Shown: piece by piece, positions 55,403 through 64,000 of the stretch
Layout: each line of letters starts with the position of its first letter
Position numbering within the stretch: position 1 is the stretch's first letter
NCBI GenBank assembly: GCA_017441605.1
Contig: JAFRXD010000090.1
Location: 105,948 to 169,947 of the forward strand
Origin: Thermoguttaceae bacterium
Lineage (GTDB): Bacteria > Planctomycetota > Planctomycetia > Pirellulales > Thermoguttaceae
Reading direction: 5' to 3'
DNA length: 64,000 nucleotides
Notes under the pieces: model-generated
Database searches by the model: none
Seen by the model: the letters and a program-made list of their open reading frames with translations, nothing else
What the model was told of the DNA's origin: nothing
Program-made: the position numbers and the translations under genes

Positions 55403-58400
55403 ATGTCCGAGTCAAATTCCTCGTCGAGCGAAAAGCGCCAAAATCTCGCGCTCGCGGTTCTAAAGTTCCTTGGATCGATCCAATTGGGGATCGTCGTCAT
55501 GACGATTCTCGCCGTCGCGATGGGCTGGGCGACCTTTCTCGAGCGCGAAATGGGAACTCCCGTCGCGCAAGCCGTCGTCTACGCGTCGAACTGGTTCTAC
55601 TTCCTCGTCGGGCTATTGTGCGCCAACGTCTTGTTCGCGGCGATTTCTCGCCTCCCCAAACTCTTCGTTCGCGTCCCCGACGCCGACGGCGCTCGCCAAA
55701 AGACCCGCTTAAACGGCGCGCTCGTTCCCTTCTTCTTGGCGCACTTGGGCGTCCCGCTACTGATTCTCGGATGTTTAACGACCGCGAAATATAGCGTTAA
55801 AGCGCGCGCGACGATCTCCGAAACCGCCGCCGTCGAAAAGGCGATCGAGACCGATTCCAGGCTCTTCGAAATCGAGATAAGGCAAAAGCGCCCCGACGCC
55901 TCCTCGGAAAACGCCCCCGACGTCGTGGAAATCCCGTTCTCCGGCGGGCCGCTAAACTGGCGCGACCTCGATAGTTCGGAAAACTGGAAAAGAGACGTCG
56001 CCGATCCCTTGCTCGAGCAAAAACCGGACGGAAACTTCTTCCAAAAACTCGCGAAAAACGCCTCCAAATTGAGCCGCGCCGCGACCTTTCGCGCCGCGAG
56101 ATTCGCGAGAAAAGCCAAACCCGGTCCCCTCTTCGAAAAAGACGGGCTTAAATTGGAAATCCTCGACTATTCCGTTATCGACGCCCCCGTTCAAGTTCCG
56201 CCCCTCAAAGGCGTTTTGCAAATTGGCGACGAAAAAAACCCCTTCGAGCTTTTCGCCCCCGTCGCCAACCTCTCCAACGACGACTATCTAAGCGGGTTCC
56301 GATCGAGGCGCCAAACCCTCGCCAAAGGGGCTCGCGTCGTCTACCAAATCGCCGAGTCTCGCCAAGAATTCGAGGCGTTTGAAAACGGCGCCCCCGCGCT
56401 CGAGTCTCGACCCGACGACAAAGAATTTTCCAACGACTGGCTCGTCCTCTTCGTCGACGACGAGCGCTTCCAAAAGCCGATCGCCGACTTGGCCCTACTC
56501 TCCCGATACGGCGACCTCGACGCCCAATCGACCGCGTTCCAAATCCAGCGCGAGGAGATCGCGCGGCGCCTTAACCAAGAGCGCGAGCGAACCGACGTCC
56601 CCGCCGAAGAGCGCGACGCCGCGAAGCCCCTCGCGACGACGACCCGCGACGACCTCGTCGCTCAATCCGATAAACTTCGCGAACTTAGCGACAAAATGAC
56701 CTCGCTCGCCGACGAGGCGACCGAGCCCGGCGCCCCCTCGGAGAAAAAAGCCGAGTTCGCGAAAGCCCGCGACCAATTCGAGCGCGAGCGCGTCCTCAAC
56801 TACCTCGCGACGACCTGGTTCCAGCTCGAGAGCGCCACCCCGACTTCAAAAGAGTTTTGCGAGACCCTCGAGCGCATGTCCGAAGCCAACGACGCCAGGA
56901 TCAAAGACGTCGAAAAACTCGTCGAGGCGACGAAACTCGGATCCCAAGGCTGGAAAATCGTCGGCTTTGAGATAACTCCGACCCTAATCCGCGATATAAA
57001 CGAGCTTCAAGGCTGGACCGCGCTCCTCCGACTCCAAGACCCGAACGGAGAAATCTGCGAGGCGACCTTCTTCTCCGAGCTTCCCGAGCGCGCCCAATAC
57101 CCCAAGAACGGACGGGTTTACGGCGGTATCTGGCTCGAGCGATCCGCGGGGGACGACAACGAGTACGGGCGGCCTTGGAGCAAAGCCCTCGGCGAGCCGA
57201 AACTCGAGCTTATGCAAGACTCCTCCGGCGCCGTCGCCTATCGCTACAACGACGGTAAGAACGACGTTCAAACCGGGCGCCTCGCGCTCTCCCCCGTTCC
57301 CGAAAAGCCCGGCGCCTTTAAAGTCGATCCCGTCCAACTAAAAGGCGCGTCCTTCTCGATTCCCGAGCTAACGCTCCACGACGAAATCGGTTATCGCGTC
57401 GAGCCGACCCTTTTCGACAAAAATCTCGCCAACGAGTTTTACGGCAAAGTTCGCGTTCGCGTTACCCTCGACGACGTCGAGGAAACCTTCCTGCTAAGAA
57501 CGATTCCCCTCGAAAGCGTCGACGAGTCGCAAATCGCTCGTATGGAGCGCGTTATTGCGTCCCGAGACCGGATCGCGACCGTCCGGCTGACCGATAAGGA
57601 GCTCGATTTGGGAAACGCCCTTTACGTCAAGAAATTCGACGCCCTTTACGAGCCCGGCTCCTCGACTCCCGCCTCCTTTTCGAGCGTCGTTCGCGTTTTG
57701 CCAAAAGGCTTGACCCGCAAAGAACAACGCGAGGAAGCCCAAAAGAATCTCGAGAACGATTCGATCGTCAAAATGAATCGTCCCGGAACCTTGCGCGCCA
57801 ACGGCAAAACGTTTTGGGCGTACCAAGATTCCTTCCGAGGTCCCTATAAGCCCGGCGACTCCGAGTTCGACGACGTCGTCCAAGCGAAGTTGATACCCGG
57901 AGAAACCAAACCGCGAGAATCGATCTATCAAACGATCCTCTCGCTAAACTACGACCCGGGGCGCGGTATGAAATACCTGGGCTCCCTCTTGATCGTCTGG
58001 GGAACCGCCTTGCTCGTCTACCGAAGAAAAAAACCCGCCCGCGCGGCGAAAGAAAACCCGCGTCCCGTCGATTGTTCCGATTCCGCCACGCGCTCCGGAC
58101 GCGCCGCGACCTCGCTATTGCTCGCGCTCGCCGCCGCTTGCGCTCTTCTCGCCTCCGCGCGCGCCCTCCGCGCCGACGAAATCGTCCCCCCCGAGAAACG
58201 CTCCGCGAAGCCCGCCTTGCCCGACGATAAGCGCCTCGATTGGTCGACTTGGCGACTTATGCCCGTCTACGACGGCGGCAGGCGCCAGCCCCTCAATACC
58301 TTCGCCGAGATCTTGGTCCGCGAAACGACCGGCTCAAGCCGCCCGACGATTCGTCTCCCCGAGGAAGTTCTAAAGACCTTGGAAAGCGACAAACCCCTCA

Positions 58401-61400
58401 ATTTCCCGACCTTGCAAGAATTCCTCCGCGACCTCGACGAGGACGCCGCCGCGAAGGGCGAGTCCAAATCCAAACCGGACGACGCGACCCGCAAGGAGCG
58501 AGAAAACTGGTACAAAGAGGTCTCCGCCAAAGCCGTCGCCTCGCAAAAGGAAACCGCGGCGCGACTTCGCGCGATCTTCCCCAAAGGGGCGCGCAAATTC
58601 GACGCCCCCGAGCTGCTCTTCTCGTGGATCGTCGAACCCGAGCTCTGGGAATGCGTTCCGTTTATCGCCGACCCCAAGGGCGTCGTCGCGAAAAAGGTCT
58701 TAAAGCGAACCGACGCCGAAATCGCCCAACGCGCCGGGCGGCTCGCCCCCGCCGACTTCGACCTCCTCGATTACGGCGGAAAAACCCGCGTCGAAACCTT
58801 TAAATCGTTGGCGCGAACCGACTCGAATCTCGAGTCCGCGAGCAAAGCCCTCGCCAAATTCGAGGACAAACTCGCCGCGTTCCGCTCCGTCGCGTTCGTT
58901 CCGACTCGCTCCCTTTCCTCCCGTCCCTCGCGCTATCTCAATAAGATCCTCTACGGCGAGCCCGGCTCCGGCATGATGGGAATGGGCGTTTCCGGTTCCC
59001 CGAGCGAGCTCTCGAAACTGGACGACGCCGCCGCGAATCTCGAGCGACTCCTCTCGAAGGAAAAGCGCGCGACCCGCAAAGACTCCCCCTTCAACGACAA
59101 AGAATATCTCCTCAGAAAGCGCGTCTCCGTCGAGGGCGCGCGAGCCTCCCGCGAGCCCCTCGCCTTGGCGCGGCAAATGACGATGCTCTCGGCGCTCGCC
59201 CGGCGCGGCGCCCCGACGACCCTCGCCGCCCTGCTCGAAAGGCAAATCGTCGAGCTAACGAAAACCCTCGACGAGCTAAAAGCCCATCGCGACAAGATCT
59301 TCGCCGAAGAGAAATTCTCCGACGACTATCGCCGCGAGCTCCAGCGCGCGGTCGTCGCGCTCCAAGACCTCGTCGACGACCTCGAGCTCGTCCAGCTCTC
59401 GCTCGTCTCCGAGACCCCAAAAACCCTCAATATAACGCCGGTCGTTCGACGCGCCCTCTTCCGCGCCTCCGAAAGCCAAGACTCCCCCTGGGTTCCGCTT
59501 CAAACCGTCCTCTTCGCCCCCGACCCCGCCTACGCGCGCTTCGTCGACCCCGGCGACGTCCCCGCGATCGAGCTAAACGACGACGGAACCCCCGTTCTTC
59601 CAAAAGACGCCGAAAAGATCGATCCGTTCGACAATTTCCCCGAAGCCCTCCGAAAAACGATCGCCAACGGAACTTGCGAGCGAAAAGCCGCCAAGGCGCT
59701 CCTCGACGCCGCGCTCGCCTATCGCGATCGCGAGGCGACCGACCGCGCCGCGCGATTCAACGACGCGATTCGCCGCTTCTCCCAAGAGATCGCCGCCCTG
59801 GCGGCCCGCGCCGAGGAAAAGCGCGTCGAATTGGCGGCGCTCGAAAACCCCGACGAAAAATCGCGAGCCGAATTCCTCGCCAAAACGAGCCGCGACGTCC
59901 CCCGAGGCCTTAAAGCCGAGCTCTTTTACTACCGCCTAAACGCCTTTTACTGGAACTGGATCGCGTGCCTGCTGGCCCTCGTTTCCTTCGCGCTCTCCTA
60001 CGCGAGGCAAATCGTTTGGCGCCGCTCGCGCAAAGAGCGAGATCGCGACGAAAAGTTCTTCTACGCGCTGGGCTTGCTCTTCCTTGTCGCGAGCTGCGTC
60101 GTCGCGTTCCTGGGGGGCGCCGTTCGCGCCTATATCACCGGCTGGGCCCCCGTCGCCAATATGTTCGAGACCGTCGTCCTCCTCGCGTTCCTCATCGCGT
60201 CGATCGCCGTCGGCTTCGCCCTCGCCCCCGCGTGGAAAACGCCATATCTCAACGCGTGGCGCGCGACCGCGTTCCCCTGGAAAGTCAAAGACCGATCCGA
60301 CCGAACCGTCGCGCTCGTTATGTTCCTTCCGCGTCTAATCTTAATCGCGCTGTGCTTCTTTGTCGCGTTTAAAATCTGGCGCGCCGGTTCCGAAAGCGCC
60401 CCGATCGTCGCCGGTCTGATTCAAACCCTCAAAAGCGCTTTCGCAATGAAGGGCGCGCTCGACAGTTTCGCGGTCTTGCTTACCTTTCTCTTTGTCGTTT
60501 GGTCGGTTCCGCGCTTTCTCGTCGCCCTCGCCGCCCTCCTCTGCTTCCCGAAAACGACGTGGCGTCGCGACGACCTAAGCGACCCCGAGAAACCCAAGTC
60601 CAAAAAGGAAATCCGAGAAGAGATCGCGTCGGAAATCTACGGCCGCAAGGCGTTTATCACCGCGAGCGCCGCCGTCGCGCTCGCCGTCTCCGCCGCCGCC
60701 TATTTCAACTCCGTCGAATTCAATCCGAACATACGCCCCCTCGTCGCCGTCCTGCGCAGCAACTTCTGGCTGACGATTCACGTCGTCGCGATCATCGTAA
60801 GCTACGCCTTGGGCGCGATCGCGTGGTTCGTCGCCCTCTCCTCCCTTATCGCCTACGTTTTCGGAAAATACGGCGACAAGCCCTCCAAGCCCGGCCCCGA
60901 GAATCCCTCCAAACGCGACTCCAAAAAAGCGCGCGGCGCCCTCGAAAAGCGCGCCGAGCCGAGCCCCGAGCCCCCGACCGAGTTCGACCCGCCCTATTCG
61001 ATCAAAGTCGCCCCCGCGATCGTCTTTATGCTGCGCGGCGCCGTCCTCTTCCTAACCGCCGGAATCATTCTGGGCGCCCGCTGGGCCGACTTTAGCTGGG
61101 GGCGGTTCTGGAGCTGGGACCCCAAGGAAGTCTGGGCCCTCGTTACCCTCCTGATCTACCTCGTCGTACTCCACGCGCGCGCGATCTGGGGCGCCAAGCG
61201 CTTCGTCGCCGCTCTCGGCGCCAATTTCGGAGCCCTCGCCATTATCATGACCTGGTACGGGCTTAGCTTCGTTATGGGCGGCGGAGGGCGCCACGCCTAC
61301 GCGAGCGGCGAGTCGAACAAAGTCGCCGCCCTCTGCGTTCTCTTCGCGATCGATATCTTATGCGCCGTTCTAGCCTTGGCGAGATATTGGTTCGAAAGAG

Positions 61401-61444
61401 CGATCCGGCGAGCCGCGAGAAAAGCGGCGGAGAAAAAGCGTTGA
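55403..61444 (+). CDS. Giant ResB-CcsA fusion, cytochrome c maturation (system II)
   Basis: The 2,013-residue protein starts at the ATG at 55403 (GGAG 9 nt upstream; a TTG six codons earlier is less likely). The ResB part (about 1-880) has membrane segments near 25-45, 60-80 and 110-130, a very large periplasmic region, and a last ResB segment near 855-875. A second signal-like segment (LLLALAAACALLASARALRA, about 905-925) then leads into a CcsA part of about 1,090 residues. That starts with DWSTWRLMPVYDGGRRQPLNTFAE (in two parts), has a helical periplasmic stretch to about 1500 and then at least eight membrane segments. The haem-binding tryptophan-rich motif WGRFWSWDPKEVW is near 1898, with conserved His in NFWLTIHVVAIIVSYA. 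It exports and attaches haem to CxxCH proteins, such as those at 2.5-12.6 kb. Confidence 0.93.
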   Translation: MSESNSSSSEKRQNLALAVLKFLGSIQLGIVVMTILAVAMGWATFLEREMGTPVAQAVVYASNWFYFLVGLLCANVLFAAISRLPKLFVRVPDADGARQKTRLNGALVPFFLAHLGVPLLILGCLTTAKYSVKARATISETAAVEKAIETDSRLFEIEIRQKRPDASSENAPDVVEIPFSGGPLNWRDLDSSENWKRDVADPLLEQKPDGNFFQKLAKNASKLSRAATFRAARFARKAKPGPLFEKDGLKLEILDYSVIDAPVQVPPLKGVLQIGDEKNPFELFAPVANLSNDDYLSGFRSRRQTLAKGARVVYQIAESRQEFEAFENGAPALESRPDDKEFSNDWLVLFVDDERFQKPIADLALLSRYGDLDAQSTAFQIQREEIARRLNQERERTDVPAEERDAAKPLATTTRDDLVAQSDKLRELSDKMTSLADEATEPGAPSEKKAEFAKARDQFERERVLNYLATTWFQLESATPTSKEFCETLERMSEANDARIKDVEKLVEATKLGSQGWKIVGFEITPTLIRDINELQGWTALLRLQDPNGEICEATFFSELPERAQYPKNGRVYGGIWLERSAGDDNEYGRPWSKALGEPKLELMQDSSGAVAYRYNDGKNDVQTGRLALSPVPEKPGAFKVDPVQLKGASFSIPELTLHDEIGYRVEPTLFDKNLANEFYGKVRVRVTLDDVEETFLLRTIPLESVDESQIARMERVIASRDRIATVRLTDKELDLGNALYVKKFDALYEPGSSTPASFSSVVRVLPKGLTRKEQREEAQKNLENDSIVKMNRPGTLRANGKTFWAYQDSFRGPYKPGDSEFDDVVQAKLIPGETKPRESIYQTILSLNYDPGRGMKYLGSLLIVWGTALLVYRRKKPARAAKENPRPVDCSDSATRSGRAATSLLLALAAACALLASARALRADEIVPPEKRSAKPALPDDKRLDWSTWRLMPVYDGGRRQPLNTFAEILVRETTGSSRPTIRLPEEVLKTLESDKPLNFPTLQEFLRDLDEDAAAKGESKSKPDDATRKERENWYKEVSAKAVASQKETAARLRAIFPKGARKFDAPELLFSWIVEPELWECVPFIADPKGVVAKKVLKRTDAEIAQRAGRLAPADFDLLDYGGKTRVETFKSLARTDSNLESASKALAKFEDKLAAFRSVAFVPTRSLSSRPSRYLNKILYGEPGSGMMGMGVSGSPSELSKLDDAAANLERLLSKEKRATRKDSPFNDKEYLLRKRVSVEGARASREPLALARQMTMLSALARRGAPTTLAALLERQIVELTKTLDELKAHRDKIFAEEKFSDDYRRELQRAVVALQDLVDDLELVQLSLVSETPKTLNITPVVRRALFRASESQDSPWVPLQTVLFAPDPAYARFVDPGDVPAIELNDDGTPVLPKDAEKIDPFDNFPEALRKTIANGTCERKAAKALLDAALAYRDREATDRAARFNDAIRRFSQEIAALAARAEEKRVELAALENPDEKSRAEFLAKTSRDVPRGLKAELFYYRLNAFYWNWIACLLALVSFALSYARQIVWRRSRKERDRDEKFFYALGLLFLVASCVVAFLGGAVRAYITGWAPVANMFETVVLLAFLIASIAVGFALAPAWKTPYLNAWRATAFPWKVKDRSDRTVALVMFLPRLILIALCFFVAFKIWRAGSESAPIVAGLIQTLKSAFAMKGALDSFAVLLTFLFVVWSVPRFLVALAALLCFPKTTWRRDDLSDPEKPKSKKEIREEIASEIYGRKAFITASAAVALAVSAAAYFNSVEFNPNIRPLVAVLRSNFWLTIHVVAIIVSYALGAIAWFVALSSLIAYVFGKYGDKPSKPGPENPSKRDSKKARGALEKRAEPSPEPPTEFDPPYSIKVAPAIVFMLRGAVLFLTAGIILGARWADFSWGRFWSWDPKEVWALVTLLIYLVVLHARAIWGAKRFVAALGANFGALAIIMTWYGLSFVMGGGGRHAYASGESNKVAALCVLFAIDILCAVLALARYWFERAIRRAARKAAEKKR

Positions 61445-61453
61445 GAAAGAGGC

Positions 61454-61494
61454 CGCGAACCCGCCGAACTCTATGTCGCTCGGCGCGGTTCGCG
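61454..61494. terminator. Hairpin between convergent ccsBA-type and PNPOx-like genes
   Basis: CGCGAACC and GGTTCGCG, plus GCCGA and TCGGC, form a 13-bp interrupted stem. T runs are weak on both sides, so termination may be partial. Confidence 0.5.
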
Positions 61495-61506
61495 ACTTAA
61501 AATCGC

Positions 61507-61899
61507 TCAGAATTCGACCGCGACCGGCGCGTCCGTAAAGGAGCTAAAGACCCCGACGCCCGACTCTAACTTAAAGATTTGCGTGTTCCCGTCCCCGGGC
61601 TGGTACATTCCTTTCAGTTCCGGGTACGCCTCTAGCATCTTCTCTTGCGACTCGATCCGAGGATCCTCGACCGCGACCGCCGTCAGGCGCAACCAAGTCG
61701 CGCCGTCGAACGCGCAGATCTCGATCTTCGGATTCTCGCGAATCTGTTTCGAGACCGGTTTGCTCTTCCCCGTTTGGAAACAGAGCTTTCCGTCGATTAT
61801 TTCGATTGTCCCGAACGGTCGAACCCGAGGTTGGTCGTCGTCGATCGTCGCGAGGTAGTACGTCTTGCACTTCTTCAGAAAATCCAAAATGCGTTGCAT
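61507..61899 (-). CDS. PNPOx-like flavin-binding split-barrel protein
   Basis: The 130-residue protein has the split-barrel pattern of the pyridoxamine-5-phosphate-oxidase-like family: YYLATIDDDQPRVRPFG (about 14-30), KLCFQTGKSKPVSKQIRENPKIEICAF (in parts, about 38-64) and a C-terminal GVGVFSSF. Such small proteins usually bind FMN or F420 and reduce unknown substrates in the cytosol. They are often called general stress or nitroimidazole-resistance-like proteins. AAGGAA lies upstream of the start. The following minus-strand gene is 14 bp upstream, so they are probably co-transcribed. Confidence 0.85.
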   Translation of the reverse strand: MQRILDFLKKCKTYYLATIDDDQPRVRPFGTIEIIDGKLCFQTGKSKPVSKQIRENPKIEICAFDGATWLRLTAVAVEDPRIESQEKMLEAYPELKGMYQPGDGNTQIFKLESGVGVFSSFTDAPVAVEF

Positions 61900-61913
61900 C
61901 GCTCGGTTCCTTT

Positions 61914-63314
61914 CTATTGAATCTCGATCCCTTGGGCGAATTGCCCGATAACGACGGCGTCGGAGTCCTTCGTTATCTTTTCGCCGAAATAGTCGAAATT
62001 GGTAATCGATATATTCTTAACGTCGCTCGTCTCCGAGAAGCCCGCGAAGTAAAGTTCCCCGCCGAACTCGCCCTTCTCGCCGTAAACGACAAAATCGCTC
62101 AGCGAACAATCGAAAAGCCTGCCCGGCGTCGGATTCTCGAACTTGCCGTATTTGCACTGCATAGCCTTCGCCATCAGCATAATCATCTTGTCGCCGTTGG
62201 AGCGAATCCGGAAATTTGAGAACCGGCATTGTTCCATCGGCATTTCCAAGTTCGGCTGAAGCCAAATGATCGCGTTCGCCCAATACTGGTCGTGGTCGCG
62301 ATAATCGACGCTATAATAAAGAACGTCGATATTCTCCGCGACGATATCGCGCATCGTCTTCGCCTGGCACTCGTAACCTATCCGAAAGATATTGGCGCGA
62401 TCCGTCCAGAAAACGCAGTCTTTGACGACGATGTTCTCGCAGGGCGCCAGGTCGTCTCGAAGTCCTTTGATCGCGATCGAATCGTCTTGAGAACGGAAAA
62501 AGCAATTCGTTACCTCGACGTCGCTCGCATTGCACAAATCGAGCGCGTCGTCGTTGAGCATATTCGACGCGCATATCCTCAATCCGTCTATCTTTACACC
62601 GCGACAATTGTTCAGAACGCAAGTCCAGCTCCAAGGATCGCGCAAAACGACGTCCCGAATCTCGAGATTCTCGCAATCTTGGCAATGAATCGGGAAACTA
62701 CTGGGACCGGCGTGGCGCTTCCATTCCGTTCCCGCGATAATCCCGCGCCCGCGAATCGAGATATTCTTGCCCTTCGCGACCACCCCGGCGTTCAACACCG
62801 CCCCGGCGGCGACGTAAAGCGTCTGATTGTCCGTCAAATTGACGACGTCGGGCTTGTGAACCCCGGGCCCAAAGTAGACGACGTTCGCGTCCCCTTCTTT
62901 CGGCGCGTCCTTTTCCGGAGCCAAACCGAACAGAATCAGCGGCTTAACTCGACCGTTCGGCTCGAGCGAAATCAGGAACGGCTCGCTCGCCTCCAGCGTC
63001 GCCGACTTCTCCGACCGCTCGACGAACTTGACCCCAAACCGCTCCGGCGCGACCGTCGCCTTCGCCAGCGAAAACGGCGCCGTTACCTCGATTTTGACCG
63101 TTCCGGTAAACTCGAACGTCCCGAAATAGTACTCCCCGCTGTCTTTCTCCTGATCGAAGGAACGATAGATCGCAACGTCTTTCCCGTCGACCGTAACGCG
63201 ATACGCGCCCTCGACCCCCTGCCCTTCCGGCGCGGGCGCGGTCCAAACGTCCCCGAAAGCGCTCGCGCAAAACGCCCACAACGCGACCAAAAAACAAAAC
63301 CGTAAAAACTTCAT
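61914..63314 (-). CDS. Secreted GH28-like right-handed beta-helix protein
   Basis: The 466-residue protein starts at the ATG at 63314 (GGAAGGAG 8 nt upstream; a longer frame is not supported). The signal peptide is LRFCFLVALWAFCASAFG. After a beta-sandwich-like region (about 20-140) come beta-helix coils: VVYFGPGVHKPDVVNLTDNQ (about 145-165), ISIRGRGIIAGTEW, LEIRDVVLRDP, NMLNDDALDL (about 251) and SQDDSIAIKG (about 275). The last two resemble the NTD and DD catalytic pair of polygalacturonases, but the usual GHG and RIK motifs are not clear. It likely acts on pectin-type polysaccharides in the periplasm or outside. Confidence 0.8.
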   Translation of the reverse strand: MKFLRFCFLVALWAFCASAFGDVWTAPAPEGQGVEGAYRVTVDGKDVAIYRSFDQEKDSGEYYFGTFEFTGTVKIEVTAPFSLAKATVAPERFGVKFVERSEKSATLEASEPFLISLEPNGRVKPLILFGLAPEKDAPKEGDANVVYFGPGVHKPDVVNLTDNQTLYVAAGAVLNAGVVAKGKNISIRGRGIIAGTEWKRHAGPSSFPIHCQDCENLEIRDVVLRDPWSWTCVLNNCRGVKIDGLRICASNMLNDDALDLCNASDVEVTNCFFRSQDDSIAIKGLRDDLAPCENIVVKDCVFWTDRANIFRIGYECQAKTMRDIVAENIDVLYYSVDYRDHDQYWANAIIWLQPNLEMPMEQCRFSNFRIRSNGDKMIMLMAKAMQCKYGKFENPTPGRLFDCSLSDFVVYGEKGEFGGELYFAGFSETSDVKNISITNFDYFGEKITKDSDAVVIGQFAQGIEIQ

Positions 63315-63442
63315 CGTCGAACTCCTTCCAAAACCGGCCTTCGTCTCGGACGTCCGAAATCGAACGATCCGCGACGCCATTGTAATCGTTCCCCAACCTC
63401 CGCGCAACTATCCGAGCCCCTTTTTGCAAGATTCCTCGCCCG

Positions 63443-63682
63443 CGCCCGCCGAGGGCGGGTTTTGTTTTGCCGCCGCAACTTGGGTAAACTACCCGCCCGC
63501 GTTGCGGGCTAATCTCCCTTGGTCTTAACTACCTTTCTTGGCTCCCAAACGACCAACCCGCCACTAGAGTCCTTTTAACCAAGTCCAGCGACCAACGGGA
63601 GCGGGTCGTTTACCCAGCCGCGCGGTAGCGCGAACCGCCAGTCCGGCTACGGACCGCGAACAAAACCCGCCCTCGGTGGGCG
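63443..63682. repeat. About 240-bp imperfect palindromic (inverted-repeat) element
   Basis: The ends 63443-63466 and 63659-63682 are inverted repeats of 24 bp with one mismatch; each holds its own GC-rich hairpin next to TTTTG. Further in, 63482-63496 matches the reverse complement of 63601-63615 (14 of 15). The arms are unequal (39 versus 67 bp between these matches), and the centre has more short inverted repeats (for example TTGGTC with GACCAA). No transposase frame is inside. It fits a small non-autonomous element or a structured RNA. Confidence 0.7.
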
Positions 63683-63734
63683 TCGTATTCGTAAAGGCTA
63701 GCTTTCATGACTTCCGCCCTATTCTTCTGGAGAA
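63683..63734 (-). pseudogene. Fragment of a PD-(D/E)XK/Rpn-type gene
   Basis: 63683-63727 repeats 63955-63999 with two mismatches in 45 bp. On the minus strand it encodes the same KNRAEVMKASLYEYD stretch as the neighbouring gene and stops exactly at the palindromic element. It is directly behind the stop codon of that gene, as in a tandem copy that was mostly lost. Confidence 0.75.
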
Positions 63735-64000
63735 TTACGCCAAGTTCATCCCGTTGGCGAGCGCTTCCACTTGGGAAACGGGGGCGCCGACGATCGTCGC
63801 AATTTTATCGAGCGTAAACCCTCCCATTTGGAGCAAATTGCGAATTATCGACTCTTCTTTTTCTCTTTCTCCCTCTTCGCGCCCTTCTTTGCGCCCTTGC
63901 TTTTCCCCTTCGCGCATATACTGCCGCTTCAAAATCTCTTGGGTTTTCTTTTCATCGTATTCGTAAAGGCTAGCTTTCATAACTTCAGCCCTATTCTTCA
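63735..64000 (-). CDS. C-terminal part of a PD-(D/E)XK/Rpn-type recombination-promoting nuclease or transposase-like protein (5' end outside window)
   Basis: About 88 residues are visible, entering from the window edge in frame as KNRAEVMKASLYEYDEKK. The later part has the charged REGEKQGRKEGREEGEREKE tract and a C-terminal helix pair (LLQMGGFTLDKIATIVGAPVSQVEALA). This order of a (K/N)RAEVMK..LxEYDEE stretch, a Glu/Arg/Gly repeat and a small helix-turn-helix-like tail is typical for the ends of Rpn/PD-(D/E)XK-family proteins, which often occur in many copies per genome. The nuclease core would be outside the window. An ATG at 63980 is internal and not the start. Confidence 0.75.
   Translation of the reverse strand, partial: KNRAEVMKASLYEYDEKKTQEILKRQYMREGEKQGRKEGREEGEREKEESIIRNLLQMGGFTLDKIATIVGAPVSQVEALANGMNLA

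Larger units (their letters stand above)
63315..63734. other. Intergenic region: palindromic element and gene fragment
   Basis: The 420-bp gap contains no coding frame. 63315-63442 holds the leader of the GH28-like gene; the rest is the palindromic element and the fragment listed separately. Confidence 0.7.

Noticed and set aside
63315..64000. Complete insertion sequence at the right edge
   Set aside because: No transposase core lies between the inverted repeats, and the nuclease-like gene is outside them and incomplete in the window.

Overview
The window comes from a bacterium that is most likely a member of the Planctomycetota. The main evidence is gene content. There is a DUF1559 protein with a pilin-type N-terminus and the H-x-G-G...DGS C-terminal motif. 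Two large di-haem proteins resemble the hydrazine-synthase-alpha (HzsA)-like family that is common in planctomycetes. There are also a PD40/c-type-haem protein, large Tat-exported enzymes and a very large ResB-CcsA fusion. The arabinose, beta-galactosidase and pectinase-like genes suggest a plant-polysaccharide-degrading, possibly gut or sediment, organism. Genus and species cannot be told from the sequence. Wherever a promoter can be seen it is sigma70-like (TTGACA/TATAAT type) with a 16-17 nt spacer.

Layout. 1-1.04 kb: the 3' part of a large hypothetical protein. 1.16-2.24 kb: a caspase-like membrane-anchored protein whose catalytic His is replaced. 2.48-14.49 kb (minus strand): a tightly packed six-gene unit, in transcription order a polytopic membrane protein, a PD40/c-haem protein (ATGA overlap), a phytoene-desaturase-like FAD oxidoreductase, a FabZ-like dehydratase and two tandem HzsA-like di-haem proteins. 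14.7-16.0 kb: three tandem tRNA-Glu genes followed by nadC. 16.0-23.1 kb (minus): a LolA-like exported protein, panB and a YhaO/YhaN (SbcD/SbcC-like) pair. 23.7-29.9 kb: two paralogous secreted proteins, a Maf pyrophosphatase, a Tat metallophosphoesterase (minus), a Cys-rich membrane protein, a DUF1559 protein with a His/Asp-rich loop and a YkgJ-type Cys-cluster protein. 30.2-34.1 kb: an orphan C5 DNA methyltransferase, trigger factor (minus), two tRNA-Gly genes (minus) and an FHA protein.

34.2-53.1 kb is mainly a sugar-use region. A secreted GH2 beta-galactosidase with a LamG insertion lies on the plus strand. On the minus strand are a macro-domain protein, araA, araD, a sodium:solute symporter with a large acidic insertion, araB, an NrnA-like DHH phosphoesterase, a GH127 beta-L-arabinofuranosidase and three tandem Tat-exported metallo-beta-lactamase-fold proteins. 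A coherent reading is that GH127 releases L-arabinose, the symporter imports it, and AraA, AraB and AraD convert it to D-xylulose 5-phosphate. The three MBL-fold proteins appear co-transcribed with GH127 and have no known role.

53.3-64 kb holds a small membrane protein, serS, another small membrane protein, the 2,013-residue ResB-CcsA fusion (cytochrome c maturation, fitting the c-haem proteins at the other end), a PNPOx-like protein and a GH28-like beta-helix protein. At the right edge a roughly 240-bp imperfect palindromic element abuts a fragment of a PD-(D/E)XK/Rpn-type gene, whose better copy runs off the window. I found no CRISPR array, no complete insertion sequence and no rRNA.
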